From Gymnorhina tibicen (taxonomy: Eukaryota > Chordata > Aves > Passeriformes > Artamidae), in assembly GCA_013399875.1 (NCBI GenBank), contig VXAZ01003263.1, positions 1,164,794-1,228,793 of the forward strand: DNA of 64,000 nt. The letters are read 5' to 3'. The notes under the pieces are model-generated. The model ran no database searches and was not told the DNA's origin. It saw nothing but the letters and a program-made list of their open reading frames with translations. Made by a program: the position numbers and the translations under genes. Below are positions 39,025-50,200 of this stretch, in pieces (within the stretch, counting starts at the first letter, position 1; every line of letters starts with the position of its first letter).

Positions 39025-39044
39025 ATTTGCATTAGCATGCAAAG
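39025..39044. promoter_or_regulatory. Paired octamer (POU-type) inverted sites
   Basis: ATTTGCAT (39025-39032) and ATGCAAAG (39037-39044) are octamer-like sites for POU factors. Their 7-base cores are exact reverse complements separated by TAGC. The motif is seen directly. Binding and function are inference, since octamer words also occur by chance in AT-rich DNA. Confidence 0.4.
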
Positions 39045-41562
39045 CATATCCGTAGATGAATTAAGTATGTAAAACTACATAATCTATAACACATAAATAT
39101 CTAAATATTAAGCATATATATGTTTAAATTTTCACACTGGACACTTTTAAGTTAACAAAGAATAATATAGTATGAGTGGGTTGGTTAATAAAATAGCAAT
39201 TCATTTCTTGCATGTATGCCATAGGAAATAAATATAATATAAAGGAATATGAGTTCTTGCGCTGTTTTGCTAAAACTCCATAGTGCTGTTTTGTGCCATC
39301 ATACCTGGTGTAGTGTGGTGTTTCAAGAGGATTACACCAGTGTCCATTTGTTTCACTCAGCACCATGTGCCTACAGAACATTGTCTATTCCCAAGGTAAA
39401 TGGTTAGAGAGGTAATTACCAGAGTGGGAGAAGACAAGGACACAAAATATGGTATAAAATAAGATTATGGAAATGTAGAACAGAGAATTATAGCTGTTTT
39501 TTCCTTCTATCCTTTAGCTGCTTCTTTGCTTTTGTCTTAAACAGTCTGAACCTGAGTTCACTTTTACTGGGTCAAGTAAATTTAAAGCAGCCCCTTCTAA
39601 CCCTGATGATATCCTGGTATATAAATTCTTTCATTCCTGTGTTAGTGGCAGAAGATGTCTTCACTGCAGAGAAGAAAGGTTTCTAATTTATGACAAATTA
39701 CATTTCAAAATTTGATTTCACTCTAAATCAGCTGATCAAGTGAAACTACTCAAAATTTCCTCAGAACTACAAATTTGTTAGAAGCCCCATTTTGAAACAG
39801 CAGCAAATGTTACTTCACTGACCACATGTGCCCCAGACCCTTATGGCTAAATAGTGTGACTGAATTTTGTAAATGTAGATAAACTTTGCTGAACAGCTGA
39901 ATGCATCACAAGGGTCTGTGGGATAAATAAAGCCCTGGCTGCTGTGGCCATGGCTCCATGGAAGAGCATGACTGTATCAGATTGGGCTGCCCTGCATCTT
40001 GCTCTGCCTTTCCTCACAGCCAGGTGGACTTGGGGCTTCTGGGTCCTTGATGGATTTTGTAGAACCCCTGATCTCCAGGGATGAAGATAAATCAGCCAAA
40101 GGTACACCAAACAAAGGATCTTGAGTTTGATTCTCTAAATGTTGGTGAAAAATGGCAATCACCTCTATTTTCACCTTTGATAAACAGACAGAGTTTATTG
40201 TGCTTTACCCATTCCCATGAGAATGATTTAGTCAGCTGCCTCCTGTGTACCTGTTTACCCTCATCTGCTTGGCAATGGGCTGTACGAACTGGACCCCTTG
40301 CAAAAATCATTTTCAGTATCTTCTGCAAAAATCACATTTAGTATTTTATTTCAGAAGCCCAGGAAATCGGTCTGTACCATAGATTAGTTTGAAGAAATAG
40401 CAGTTAGGAAAAGCAAACAGCTTGGAAAGTAATCATATTTGATACTGGAGCTCTTGAAAGACAGTAAACATGAAACCTACGGATATCGGTTTCACAGGGT
40501 CTCTTTTCAGAGGAAAACTGTGTGATAAACTGTTTTTTGAAAAGGGAGAATTTTCTTGATCTGAATTATTCATTTTTACTCTTGACCATTATTCCTATGC
40601 TGATTCCTGATAAAGCATATCATATCAATTAATAATACGGTATCATAGCAACATAAAGGAAACCGGTCTCACAGATTCTGAAGATGCTGACATCATTGCG
40701 TTTAGCTAATGCAAAACAATCATTGAGCTGGTGTCTTCAAATAGCTTTATTTTCCAGTTTAAAAAGTGGTGCTCCTATCTGATATGACATTGTGCCTTTA
40801 AGTTGCTTTAGGCGTCTTTTGAAGAGTCTCTAAAAGTCAATTTTACTGCTAAACAACTTTGTCATGGCCTTGGCTCTTTAACTAGCTGTGCTGGAAAATA
40901 TTTTCTTTCATTTTAATGTCAACCACCAACCCAAAGCTGTCATTGCAATAACATTGAAAAAAACTGTGTACCAGCTAACATCTCCTGCTGTGCAGTCTCT
41001 TTTCACAGAGTGAATGGGAAAACAGCTATTTCAAAAAACAAGCCACTAAGTTGCGTAACATTAACTAGGGTCATAATAAAAGGAACTTAAACAATATTTT
41101 TGATATATGCAAGTGTTTTAAAGCTCATCTTCCTGACCTGAAACACTACAGTGTTAGAGCTAGTTGGGGAAAAAAAAAGTGTCTCAGATGTAAATAAATT
41201 TACTTCTTTCAAGAAGCTGCAAAAAGTATCAGAAGTTCAAGCCGTGTAATTAATTTTTCCTGCAGAATACCTGCAAGCATGTTCACTTTCTCAATTTTTA
41301 GCAAACTGACAGCTACGGAGATAAAATTCTGCACTTTTTTGAGAATGTAGCCCTTCCTTCCAAACAGTCCTCAGAAAATTACAATGAGGTATAGATGCCA
41401 CAAAATTTATGTGCTGAAAATGGGACATGCTTTTTACAAGGCATCTACGAGAACTCCAGAACATTTGCAAGCATTTCTGCCTCTGTCATTTTGGGTTTTC
41501 TTCAGAAATGTGTGTTTTTCCCTCACATCAAAGGCTGCCTTTGTGGCTCATGCCGTACCTCG
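39045..41562. other. Unannotated stretch
   Basis: No supportable gene. The part at 39880-40090 is slightly richer in G and C, with overlapping frames on the minus strand (39847-40110, 39977-40174), but I recognise nothing in it. Confidence 0.45.
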
Positions 41563-41578
41563 CAGCTCCATCTAGCGG
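41563..41578 (-). promoter_or_regulatory. CTCF-like motif beside an LTR
   Basis: The reverse complement, CCGCTAGATGGAGCTG, agrees with the CTCF core CCASYAGRKGGCRSY at 13 of 15 positions. It sits in a locally CpG-bearing, GC-richer block (41555-41681) that ends at an ERV LTR. Occupancy is untested. Confidence 0.45.
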
Positions 41579-41681
41579 GAAAGAGCAGGACAGGGAGAAC
41601 ACGGATGGTCCGAGCTCCTGGAGCAAAATCGGGGCCGTGCAGAGCCTGGCTAGGGGGGATTGTGCCTGCCTGGAGCAGCTC

Positions 41682-42242
41682 TCTCCTGGTTTCAGCCTCG
41701 GTACAGTTAATGCCTTCTCAGTACCTATCACAGTGCTCTGTTTCGGGTTCAGAATGCAAATGATGTTGATAACACTGATGTTTTGGTTTTTTGGTAAATC
41801 ATGTTTATCCTAAGTCAAGGACTATTTTCTTCCTTGTCTCATGCTCTGCCAGTGAGGAGGTAGGCAAAAAAACAAACTGGGGGGAAGCACATCTGGGACA
41901 GATGACCCGAACTAACCAAAGGGATATTCCACACCACAGAACATCATGCCCAGCATATAAACTGGGGGAATCACCTGAAAGGGTGGGCAACCCGGGTTTG
42001 GGCTGGCATCTGTCAGCAGTTGGTCAGCAATTGGTGGTCATGCTTGTCGGGTTTTTTTCCTTTTTATTGTCGTTATTATTATTTACCATTATTTTTGTAT
42101 TTTACTTCATTTTCAATTATTTAATATACAAGATTTACTTCAGTGCTCTTCCCCATTCCACTGAAGGGGGAGGGAAAGAAAGGGGAGGCTGAGTGAGTGG
42201 CTGTGTGGTATTTCATCTCCAGCTGGACTTAAAACCATAACA
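41682..42242 (+). mobile_element. ERVL-like solo LTR (plus strand)
   Basis: The element runs from TCTCCTGGTTTCAGC (expected TGTCCTGGTTTCAGC) to TTAAAACCATAACA and matches a common bird LTR family in order. Landmarks are TGTTGATAACACTGATGTTT (41765), CCTAAGTCAAGGA (41810), GGGATATTCCACACC (41920), CATCATGCCCAGCATATAAA with the TATA box at about 41954-41961, and the final GTGAGTGGCTGTGTGG block. Its 5' dinucleotide has mutated from TG to TC. The flanking 5-mers, AGCTC and GTCTC, agree at only three of five positions, so the target duplication is decayed or the boundary is off. No retroviral genes lie next to it, so it is treated as solo. An AT-rich ATT-containing tract lies inside at about 42068-42095. 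The 133-codon frame at 41791-42192 is spurious. Confidence 0.85.
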
Positions 42243-42349
42243 GTCTCTGATTCCAGCAGCTCATCATTGTTTGCAACGCTAAAGAGAAAAAATAGGACTT
42301 GTTCTGCATTTTCCCATGTGATTGTGTTAGTTACAGCATTATGTAACTA

Positions 42350-42800
42350 ACATAGAGGAGGCCACCAAGTTGATCAGAGGGATGAAGCACCTCTCCTGTG
42401 AGGCAAGGCTGAGAGAATTGTGTTTGTCCAGCCTGGAAAAGAGAAGGCTTTGGGGTCACCTACTCGTGTCCTTTCAGTACCTGAAGGGAGCCTACAAGAG
42501 AGGTGATGAAAGACTATTTACAAGGACTTGTAGTGACAGAACAAGGGGAATGGCTTCACAGTGAGAGAGAGAAGATTTAAATTAGATATTAGGAAGAAAT
42601 TCTTTACTGTGAGGGTGGTGACACCCTGGAATGGCTTGCCCAGAGAAGCTGTGGATGACACATCCCTGGAAGTATTCAAGGCCAGGCTGGATGGAGCTCT
42701 GAGCAACCTGGTCTATTGGGAGGTGTCCCTGCCCACAGCAGGGGTTGGAACCACATGATCTTTAAGGTCCCTTCCAAACCAAAGCATTCTATGATTATAC
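42350..42800 (+). mobile_element. CR1 LINE 3' end, 5'-truncated
   Basis: A sense CR1 fragment that translates in two overlapping frames. The first (42370-42564) carries IRGMKHLSCEARLRELCLSS and SLEKRRLWG. After a frameshift near 42560, the second (42561-42758) carries RRFKLDIRKKFFTVRVV and WNGLPREAVDDTSLEVFKAR. These are the closing segments of CR1 ORF2. The 3' UTR follows with GATCTTTAAGGTCCCTTCC and the tail GCATTCTATGATTATA at about 42783-42798. The element is 5'-truncated, as most CR1 copies are, and frameshifted, so it is dead. It inserted about 110 bases after the LTR end and shares its orientation, which is probably coincidence. Confidence 0.93.
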
Positions 42801-45800
42801 TTTATGAAACGGAATTTTTTATTTAGTGTTTGACTATCAGAAACTGCCCACCTTGAACTCTGGCTACCTAAAATGGGCTAAAATGTAAAGAGAAATATGA
42901 CAGAGAAAATGCTTAATAATTTGCTATTTTACAGTGAAAGTTTCAATAAAAAGACTGTATGTATCCATGACTAGTTCTTTGGAGCCAACTAAGCTGATAC
43001 AGTCTAGATGAGAAAATATACTGCAACACTATGAAAAGATGAAACTGGAAAGGTAAGTTCAAATACTCAGAAAAACAGTTATCTGGAGATGGGGAAACAC
43101 AAGCGCAGAGATCTGTCAGTCTGCAGCTACAGGGAGCAAGGTCCTACACGAGAGCAAGAACAGCCTTTTAAGTGCTCCTTGACCTGATGTGTATAATAAT
43201 ACTCTTGAGATCTGTTTAATGCCTGAGACAATAATCCTCTGAAAACTTTTCCTCATGAGTGGACTTGCATTCTTCCTTATGTTTGGACCAGCCTGAGGAG
43301 GAAAAACAGCAGCCCTGGATTAACAGGCAATATTGAATCAAACTTAATGGCCTGCAATTTTCCAAATATGTACAAGAACATCTTGCGAGTTCACCTTCTG
43401 CTTTTCCAGCTACATCTTCACTTTAGCCTGCAGCTGTGGAACGTCACTTGGCACCATGCCCAGTGCTTGAGGAACACCCATGGGGCCAGTGTAGAAGGGG
43501 TCCTGATGCTGCCTGCTGCAGTGAGACCTTTCCAGGGCCAACAGCTGGCAAGGTGGGAGTTGGAGCCTCTCCACTTAGTGTTGCCTCTCTCCACACTCCA
43601 GCCAGCTAAAGCTAAACTAAAACAGGGACTCTCAGAAATTACACAGCCAAGCAGTTCCTCTACTCTGAGAAGCACACTGATCCTCCAGCAGGGATTCTGA
43701 GGCACCCAGGTGTCATGGTACACCTTGCTAGGGCTGGACACATCCCACCAGTCCACACAGAGCTCCTGGGCACTGCTGGCACTGTCTGCTGGCTATCTAC
43801 TCATGCAGAGAGGTTTTACCTGCAGAATGTGGGCCAGGCAGGTGGGCCTCTGGGTTCTTACCTGTCACTTTTACTCTTGGGAAGAAAGAATTTCAGAGCA
43901 GCTTCAGGACTTTTTTACACATTGTCACAACAAAGTAACTTCTGAGGAGATTAGAAACTGGTCATACACCTGAAAAAGTAAATAAGGAGGACATGAGCTC
44001 CATGGATTTGTATCTATGGCTGTGGGAATGCTGGTGTTGGCTTCTTTGAAAACTGCTTTCCAAAGAACTGAGTCCAAGATAAAGCCCAGTTTGCTTTTCT
44101 CCTCTCTTTCATAGGGAGAGTTAATTGCACATTAATGAAGGTACTGCATACCTTAAACCCAACATTAGTTATGAGTGTAATTCCTACAGGTAACTCAGTT
44201 TTCATGGGACTAAGTTGCAAAAGGAGGTACAGTGTTTTTCCTGGTCGTACTGCAAACCAAGGCTCTTGTGGAATATTTTCTGTACTTTTCAGACAAGCCA
44301 TTTCTCAGTGATATGATAAACCTCTCTATATCCACCTGGATCCACGTCAGAAAACCAGCTCCTTCTCCTCTGACTTCAGTGAGATAGAACTGCACTAACA
44401 ATTCCACATTTCCAAGAACAGTGAATAAGGGCAACATGGAAGCTTGATAGCAATTTTACACATTCTCATCTCCAGTACTTTCCTAAATGTTTATTGATTC
44501 TCTGCAAACTTCCATCCTGTGTTTACTCTTCTCCTCTCAATGGATTTGCTCTCTAAATGAGAGGTTGCTAGACTATACTGAACCAGTTTCTGTGCTTAAA
44601 CAAAATTATTACCTTGAATTTTCATTGTAAAGATTCTGAAAGAATAAGAACTTTTAAAACTAGGCATGAAAAGAAGACCTGTGCACTGGAGAACAAGATT
44701 TAGCAAATCCAAACACTAAAAGGAAAGAATTTATATCAGGTGTATCAATTAAAACCCAGGTATTCTTCAGCTTCATGCTTCCTGCTGTCAGCTTAAGGGT
44801 AGCAAAATTATTTGTCGGTTTGGTTTTTTTTATCCAGATGATGTTAAAGACTTTTGAGGAAGCACATAAAAAAAGAAATCACTTCTTTTTTCTCTTTGTG
44901 TAAAGAGACAGGTATGTGACTTCTGTATCAAATATTGTCAAGATTAAAACATGTTTAGAATTTAAATTACTTCTGTATTTAATATTAATAGATCTAATTT
45001 GCAGTATTTCTGCTCCTTCTTTAACCTAGAGACAGGATTAATATTCATGACATTGCTTTTGGTGGTGTGCAAGAAATTCCATAAGTCAAATTCACTCAAC
45101 CAATGTTGGTTGGAATATAGACTATTTACCTTTGCCATAATATCTTTAATTTTGTCAACGCTGAAAGTAGATCATGACTTTGTTTGCAATGCTGCTAAAA
45201 AAAATTGTGAAACTGTTTTGATGTTCAGCAGAGTGCTATTCTTGTTCCCACCCCTCAAGAAAATAACAAAAAACCTTCAACCAAGCACAACAATAAATAA
45301 TGCTGTTCTGTCCTGGCAAGCAAATTTTTGGCATCTTGTAAATTACCTGCTTTATTTCTGGTGGTGATAATGGTATACAGAGAGGATAGAAGCTTCGTTC
45401 CTTGTGACTTACTGCAAGTGCTCCTGGACAAAATTAAGGAGTTTTATTAGTCACATTTTTTAGCTCATAGTGAAATATTTTTCAAAATAGTTTTGTTAAA
45501 AAAGATCTAGACTATTTGTTCAATTATTAGGCAAATGGTTTGCTATGTTCCTTCTCAGCTCACTGTCACTGTGGATAGCTTAGCAAATGGTGATTCAGTC
45601 TTTGGTCCAAACCTCATTGTACTGAGCCTGCTCCAGATGTCATAAATACATCTTGTCGGGATGTTTTATTTCTCTCGCATCCCTGCAGGCAGCCCAGACT
45701 GGAATGGATTTATGTATTTTTATTTTGGGACTGTTTTTGCTGGAAGGCCTACCAAAAAAACCCCAGGGTTTGCATTTTGAGTGAGCCGAAGTTGTACAGC

Positions 45801-46669
45801 ATGTACACTTTAATTTAGCTAGTGAGTTGATTTATGCTCAAAAATATCTGAAGTGGTCTCCCTTCAATACCCTTCAGATTCTGAGGTATTTTCTCTCATT
45901 TTCTTGTCCAGCTCCAAATGAGAACAGCTTGGATAAGTATCAACCTTAGATTTTTGCTATTAAATTTTGATTACCTTTTCAAATGAAGAGTTCTACTGAG
46001 GCTGAATGGAAAGTATTCTGAGAGCCTTTACTGTAGCTAAAGGTGCCGATTCTGTACAAGATAGTTATCTCTGTAAACATCAGTGCATCCATTTAAAAAA
46101 ACAACCGAACCAAACCAAACCAGGTTTATTTACTGCAAGGATTCTTTTAATACAATATTGTCATTAAAATATTTCTATCACATCTCCTAGGAGGTGTATC
46201 TAGCCTCCAGCTAAGTAGAGTGTCCATTGATCCCTCTGAATGGACTGAGATATTCAGATATATCAATCAAAAAAGCAGCATCAAGTAGAGCACTGGTGGT
46301 ACCACAGGAGGGTACATGATAAGAACACGATTCTCTGCTTTCCTAGCATGCTCCATAACTGAGGCAGCAGAGGACTCAGAGGACTCTAAATCATTCTCAA
46401 ACATTGCTAAAGCCAGTTAAATTAAGTAGGGACATGTACATCTGCAAAACACTGCTTCAGATACTATCCAGATGAAAGTAAGTGTTTGTTTCAGTTCTCA
46501 TTAAAAACTTACAAACTGAAAGAAAGTACTACTAAGGAGAAGGAGAAATTTAAACACATGCTGATACTTCAGAACAAGGTGATCATCTCAGAAATACCTA
46601 TATGTGATGTTTCTTAGAGTGTAGAGGAGTGTAAAAGAGAAATTAAACACTTTTATTTCTTATTCTGAG
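42801..46669. other. Unannotated stretch between two LTRs
   Basis: I find no retroviral gag, pol or env, no primer-binding site after the left LTR, and no host gene. The part at 43400-43870 is GC-richer than its flanks and has overlapping frames on both strands (43347-43700 plus, 43418-43756 minus), but none is recognisable. The 122-codon plus frame at 44999-45367 is also unrecognised and has no supporting features. A short (AACCA)n-like run lies near 46100-46120. Confidence 0.5.
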
Positions 46670-47217
46670 TGTCCTGGTTTCGTGGGATAGAGTTTTTCTT
46701 TTCTTTCTTTCTAGTAGCTGTTACAGGACAATGTTGATAGCACACTGATGCTTTAGTTGTTGCTGAGCAGTGATTACCCTAAGTCAAGAATCTTCAGTTT
46801 CGTATGCTTTGCCAGTGGGTAGGTGCACAAGGGGCCAGGAGGAAGCACGGCCAGAACACCTGACACAAACTGGCCCAAGGGTTATTGCATACCATAGAAC
46901 ATCATGCTCAGTGTATAAACTGGGAGGAGCTGGCTAGGAGCTGCCTTTCACAGCTCAGGGATAGGCTGGACATTGGTCAGCAGCAGGTGAGCAATTGTGC
47001 TGTGCATCACTTGTTTTCTGTGCTTTTATTCTTCTCTCTCTCTTTTTGTTGTCTCCTCTTTAGTGTATTATTATTATTGTTATTGTTATTATTACATAGC
47101 CCATGGGGTTTATTTACCTTTTTCTTTAAGATTCTCCACCCCACCCCACTGTGAATGCGGGTGTGTGAGCAAGTGGCTCCATGGTACTTAGCTCTCAGCT
47201 GGGGTTAAACCACAATG
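46670..47217 (+). mobile_element. ERVL-like solo LTR (plus strand)
   Basis: This is a relative of the LTR at 41682. It starts TGTCCTGGTTTCGTGGGATA and keeps TGTTGATAGCACACTGATGC, CCTAAGTCAAGAATC, a CATACCATAGAACATCATGC block and a TATA box (GTGTATAAAC, TATAAA at 46914-46919). Past the TATA box it has TGGTCAGCAGCAGGTGAGCA, a TATTATTATTATTGTTATTG microsatellite near 47067, and an end at GGGGTTAAACCACAAT where the consensus ends in CA. The terminal bases have therefore mutated. I could not confirm a 5-bp target duplication. No coding region is attached. It differs from the 41682 copy across the R-U5 part, which argues for separate insertions. Confidence 0.87.
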
Positions 47218-50200
47218 CCTGGTTACATAGTGAATATCACAGTGACACTTCATATACAAACATTGCTTCTAAGACTTTTTTTTATACTGTGAGATAACAC
47301 AGGTAGCACAGCCCGACACATATTAGGCAAATGTAGAGAAGAGTCTATTTTCTTAAGAGAAATGTATTAACTTCCCTCTCTCCTGCAGGAAAGTAACCTT
47401 GAATATCAGCAAGTGGTTCTTTGAAACACAGCAAGATGAAGAAAGAGACTGTTGTTAAGAGGTAACATTTGTTTGACCCCAAGACATGGGTGGAATTATG
47501 GGACAAACTTGAGACTGTCAAGTAATAAGGTACATTCATGAGCTCATAATTTATTTTGGGGTGTCAGATGTTATAACATCTTCCACTCTAGTTTTACTAC
47601 TGTCTTGTGCAGCCTTCTGAACAAACACTGTCAGTCTGTCATTTGTTCCATCTATGTTCAAGTATAATACTGTTAATGTCTTGTATGGGCAATTTTTTTT
47701 TAACTATTGAAAAAATAAAATTAAATGCTAATCTTAAAAACTGGGTATTTCTTTCTAAGTTTCTGTTTAAAACTGTTTCTCTGCATGTCTGCTTAACTTA
47801 TTAGGGCAACTGAGACTGACATATATGATAACTAATGCAAATGCTGCTTTTATATGATATAATTAGACTCTGGTGCCAACTTCTCTTATGCTGACAACAT
47901 TGTGCCAGCTCCTATAAACAAACAGTTTCATAATAAATATAAAGATATTGCATACAAATAAATTAAGTGACTTTGCTCCTGAATGCATCAGAGCAATATC
48001 AGTTACTCGATGTGCCATAGTTTCTAATGTGTTATATGTTGAAACAGTCAAAAAAGCTAAAAGGTATTAAGCACTCACTTCCAGGAGGGGAAAGACTTCA
48101 GCTGTTCTGAAGATGGGACTTAAGACCCATAAGATAAGTTTAGAGGGAGATGCCATGCACGTGGTTCTGGGGGTGGATGGCCCAGCAGAACTGGGTTTTG
48201 TGCGACTCCAGCACAAAATACGGATTGGCTGCATTCATCATCCTGGTCATCCATGCTCTGCTTCAGCCTCAGTCTTGTCAAAAGGGGAATAAGATCAAGT
48301 TTCTTGGTGCCTGTCACAAATGTGTGGTTTTGTGCAGGTTTTTGTTTTATTCCATAATGCACACACACCATGTGTTTGTGGCTAAATGGTCCTAAGGACT
48401 GATGCAGCCATAAGGCTAGAAGACCTAGAGTTTATTAGCAAAGACATTTGATTACAGGTAAGCCTAAAATGAGTATATTGTAGCCATTTCAGCAACTGCC
48501 AGAATACATGCTTTTCCCAAAGTGACTGGTTTGTAAAATGTGGTTTTAAATTTTCCTTTTCCTTTAAATTCAAATGGCATGAGTTTATTGTTTTTTGTGG
48601 CCCAGAACTTAGTTTGGCTAACCTTGTGAAGGAATAATGAAACACCAGGGGTTAAAGTCATGGCAGTTTTCCACCAACGTAACTTGGGCCAGAATTTCAC
48701 CCTGGGATATAAAACAATTATCACATATCACACAGCAGCAAGAAGTTGTTAGGAAACCCAGACTGTCCAACTTGTGATCTATCCACTTGCACAGCCATGC
48801 TTCTGCATTTTGACACCCTGTACTGGAAGAGCCTCCAGACCGAAGCAGCAGTGCAGAACAGGAAGATTTTACAACAGCTCCATAAATAGATCATTAACAA
48901 ACATAGCTGTCTGTCTTAGTCAAGAGGGACTGGTTTCAGTCCATAAGGTAAAGTTTGGGGGATCCTGGATTAGAGAGATGACTCTGAGAATGAGATGGTG
49001 AAAGGAAATGGATCATACATGCCAATGCAGAGTCTGTAGGGAGTGCAGTGCAACACCAGGATGTCAGAGACAGGTCTGAAAATGACGGAGGTTTCCCAGT
49101 CCAGCTCTTACATAATTGCAGATACAGAGAAAGGATGAGGAAAGCCACAGAGGTGGGATTAGAAAGAGAAAGAAGGAGCACCCAGGCAGACTGAATCAGT
49201 GGGGCTTGGGCACATATTAGTAGGCAGGAATGGGTTTTGAAATGCAATCAGGAGCACGGCAGCACAACACCTTGAAAACAAGGCTGGGAAGTTGAAATGA
49301 GGATGAACACCTGTAACTGGGACAGGCTCAGGTCTCAGTGCTTTATTCTGAGGTCAAGTCAAGACAAACAAGAACCTTTTCATGGCTTTCAGGACTGTGA
49401 TATACATCCTTACTTTGTTGCTTCATTATGCAGCTGTGTAAAGATAATTGAGAGAACTAAGCTAGATTTTTCATCAACAAGCAATAAAATGTGATAAATA
49501 TGTTACATGGAATGGCAAATGTTAGAATTAATAAGCTGAAATGTTGATGAATTACTGTTTATATACTTGACATGTAATAATTGCTTCATTTATCATCTGA
49601 ATCTGGAAAACTTAAATAGCAAGCATTTATAATTAATTTTCTCCCCTTGCAAACTGCAATTCATTCCACACTCAAAGGAGTCAGCGTTAATTTCTTTTCT
49701 ATCAGCCACAGGCCATAAGTTAATGCATTAAAAAAAGTCAGAACATTTAAAATAACAGTCTAATTAAATTATATCCTCTACTGTTGGAGAAAAACACATG
49801 ATTCTTCAGGAAATAATCAGTCACCACAGTAAACACCATTTAGTTCTTCTTACAAATCTGCATCTACCCACTGGGAATCTTGGACTGTCAAGATGAAGAA
49901 TTCACTTTACTGAACAGATGAAGGATATTGACTTCAGCCTCATTAGCAACTTCAAATGAGAATGACAATGGGAGTTCATTAAATAATAATATTTTTCCAT
50001 ATACTGAGTTTTCTTCATCATGCAGAAGAATATGCTTTGCACAGCAGCCGACAAAGCCCACATTTCTGATTCATGCTTCTCCGTTGATCATCTAAATAAT
50101 GCCCTTTCCTGAGGATCTTTCCTATTTGAGCAGCAAGGGCTGCTACTGCCTAACTGAAACCAGTAAGGCAGATGGTGCCCGCCTCAGCTCAGAACCCCAG

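Noticed and set aside
44999..45367. 122-codon plus-strand frame with hydrophobic segments, as a possible membrane protein
   Set aside because: Hydrophobic content follows from T-rich codons. There is no recognisable domain, splice signal or supporting context.
41682..47217. A complete provirus bounded by the two plus-strand LTRs
   Set aside because: No gag, pol or env similarity, no primer-binding site after the left LTR, an unrelated CR1 inside, and clearly different LTR sequences.
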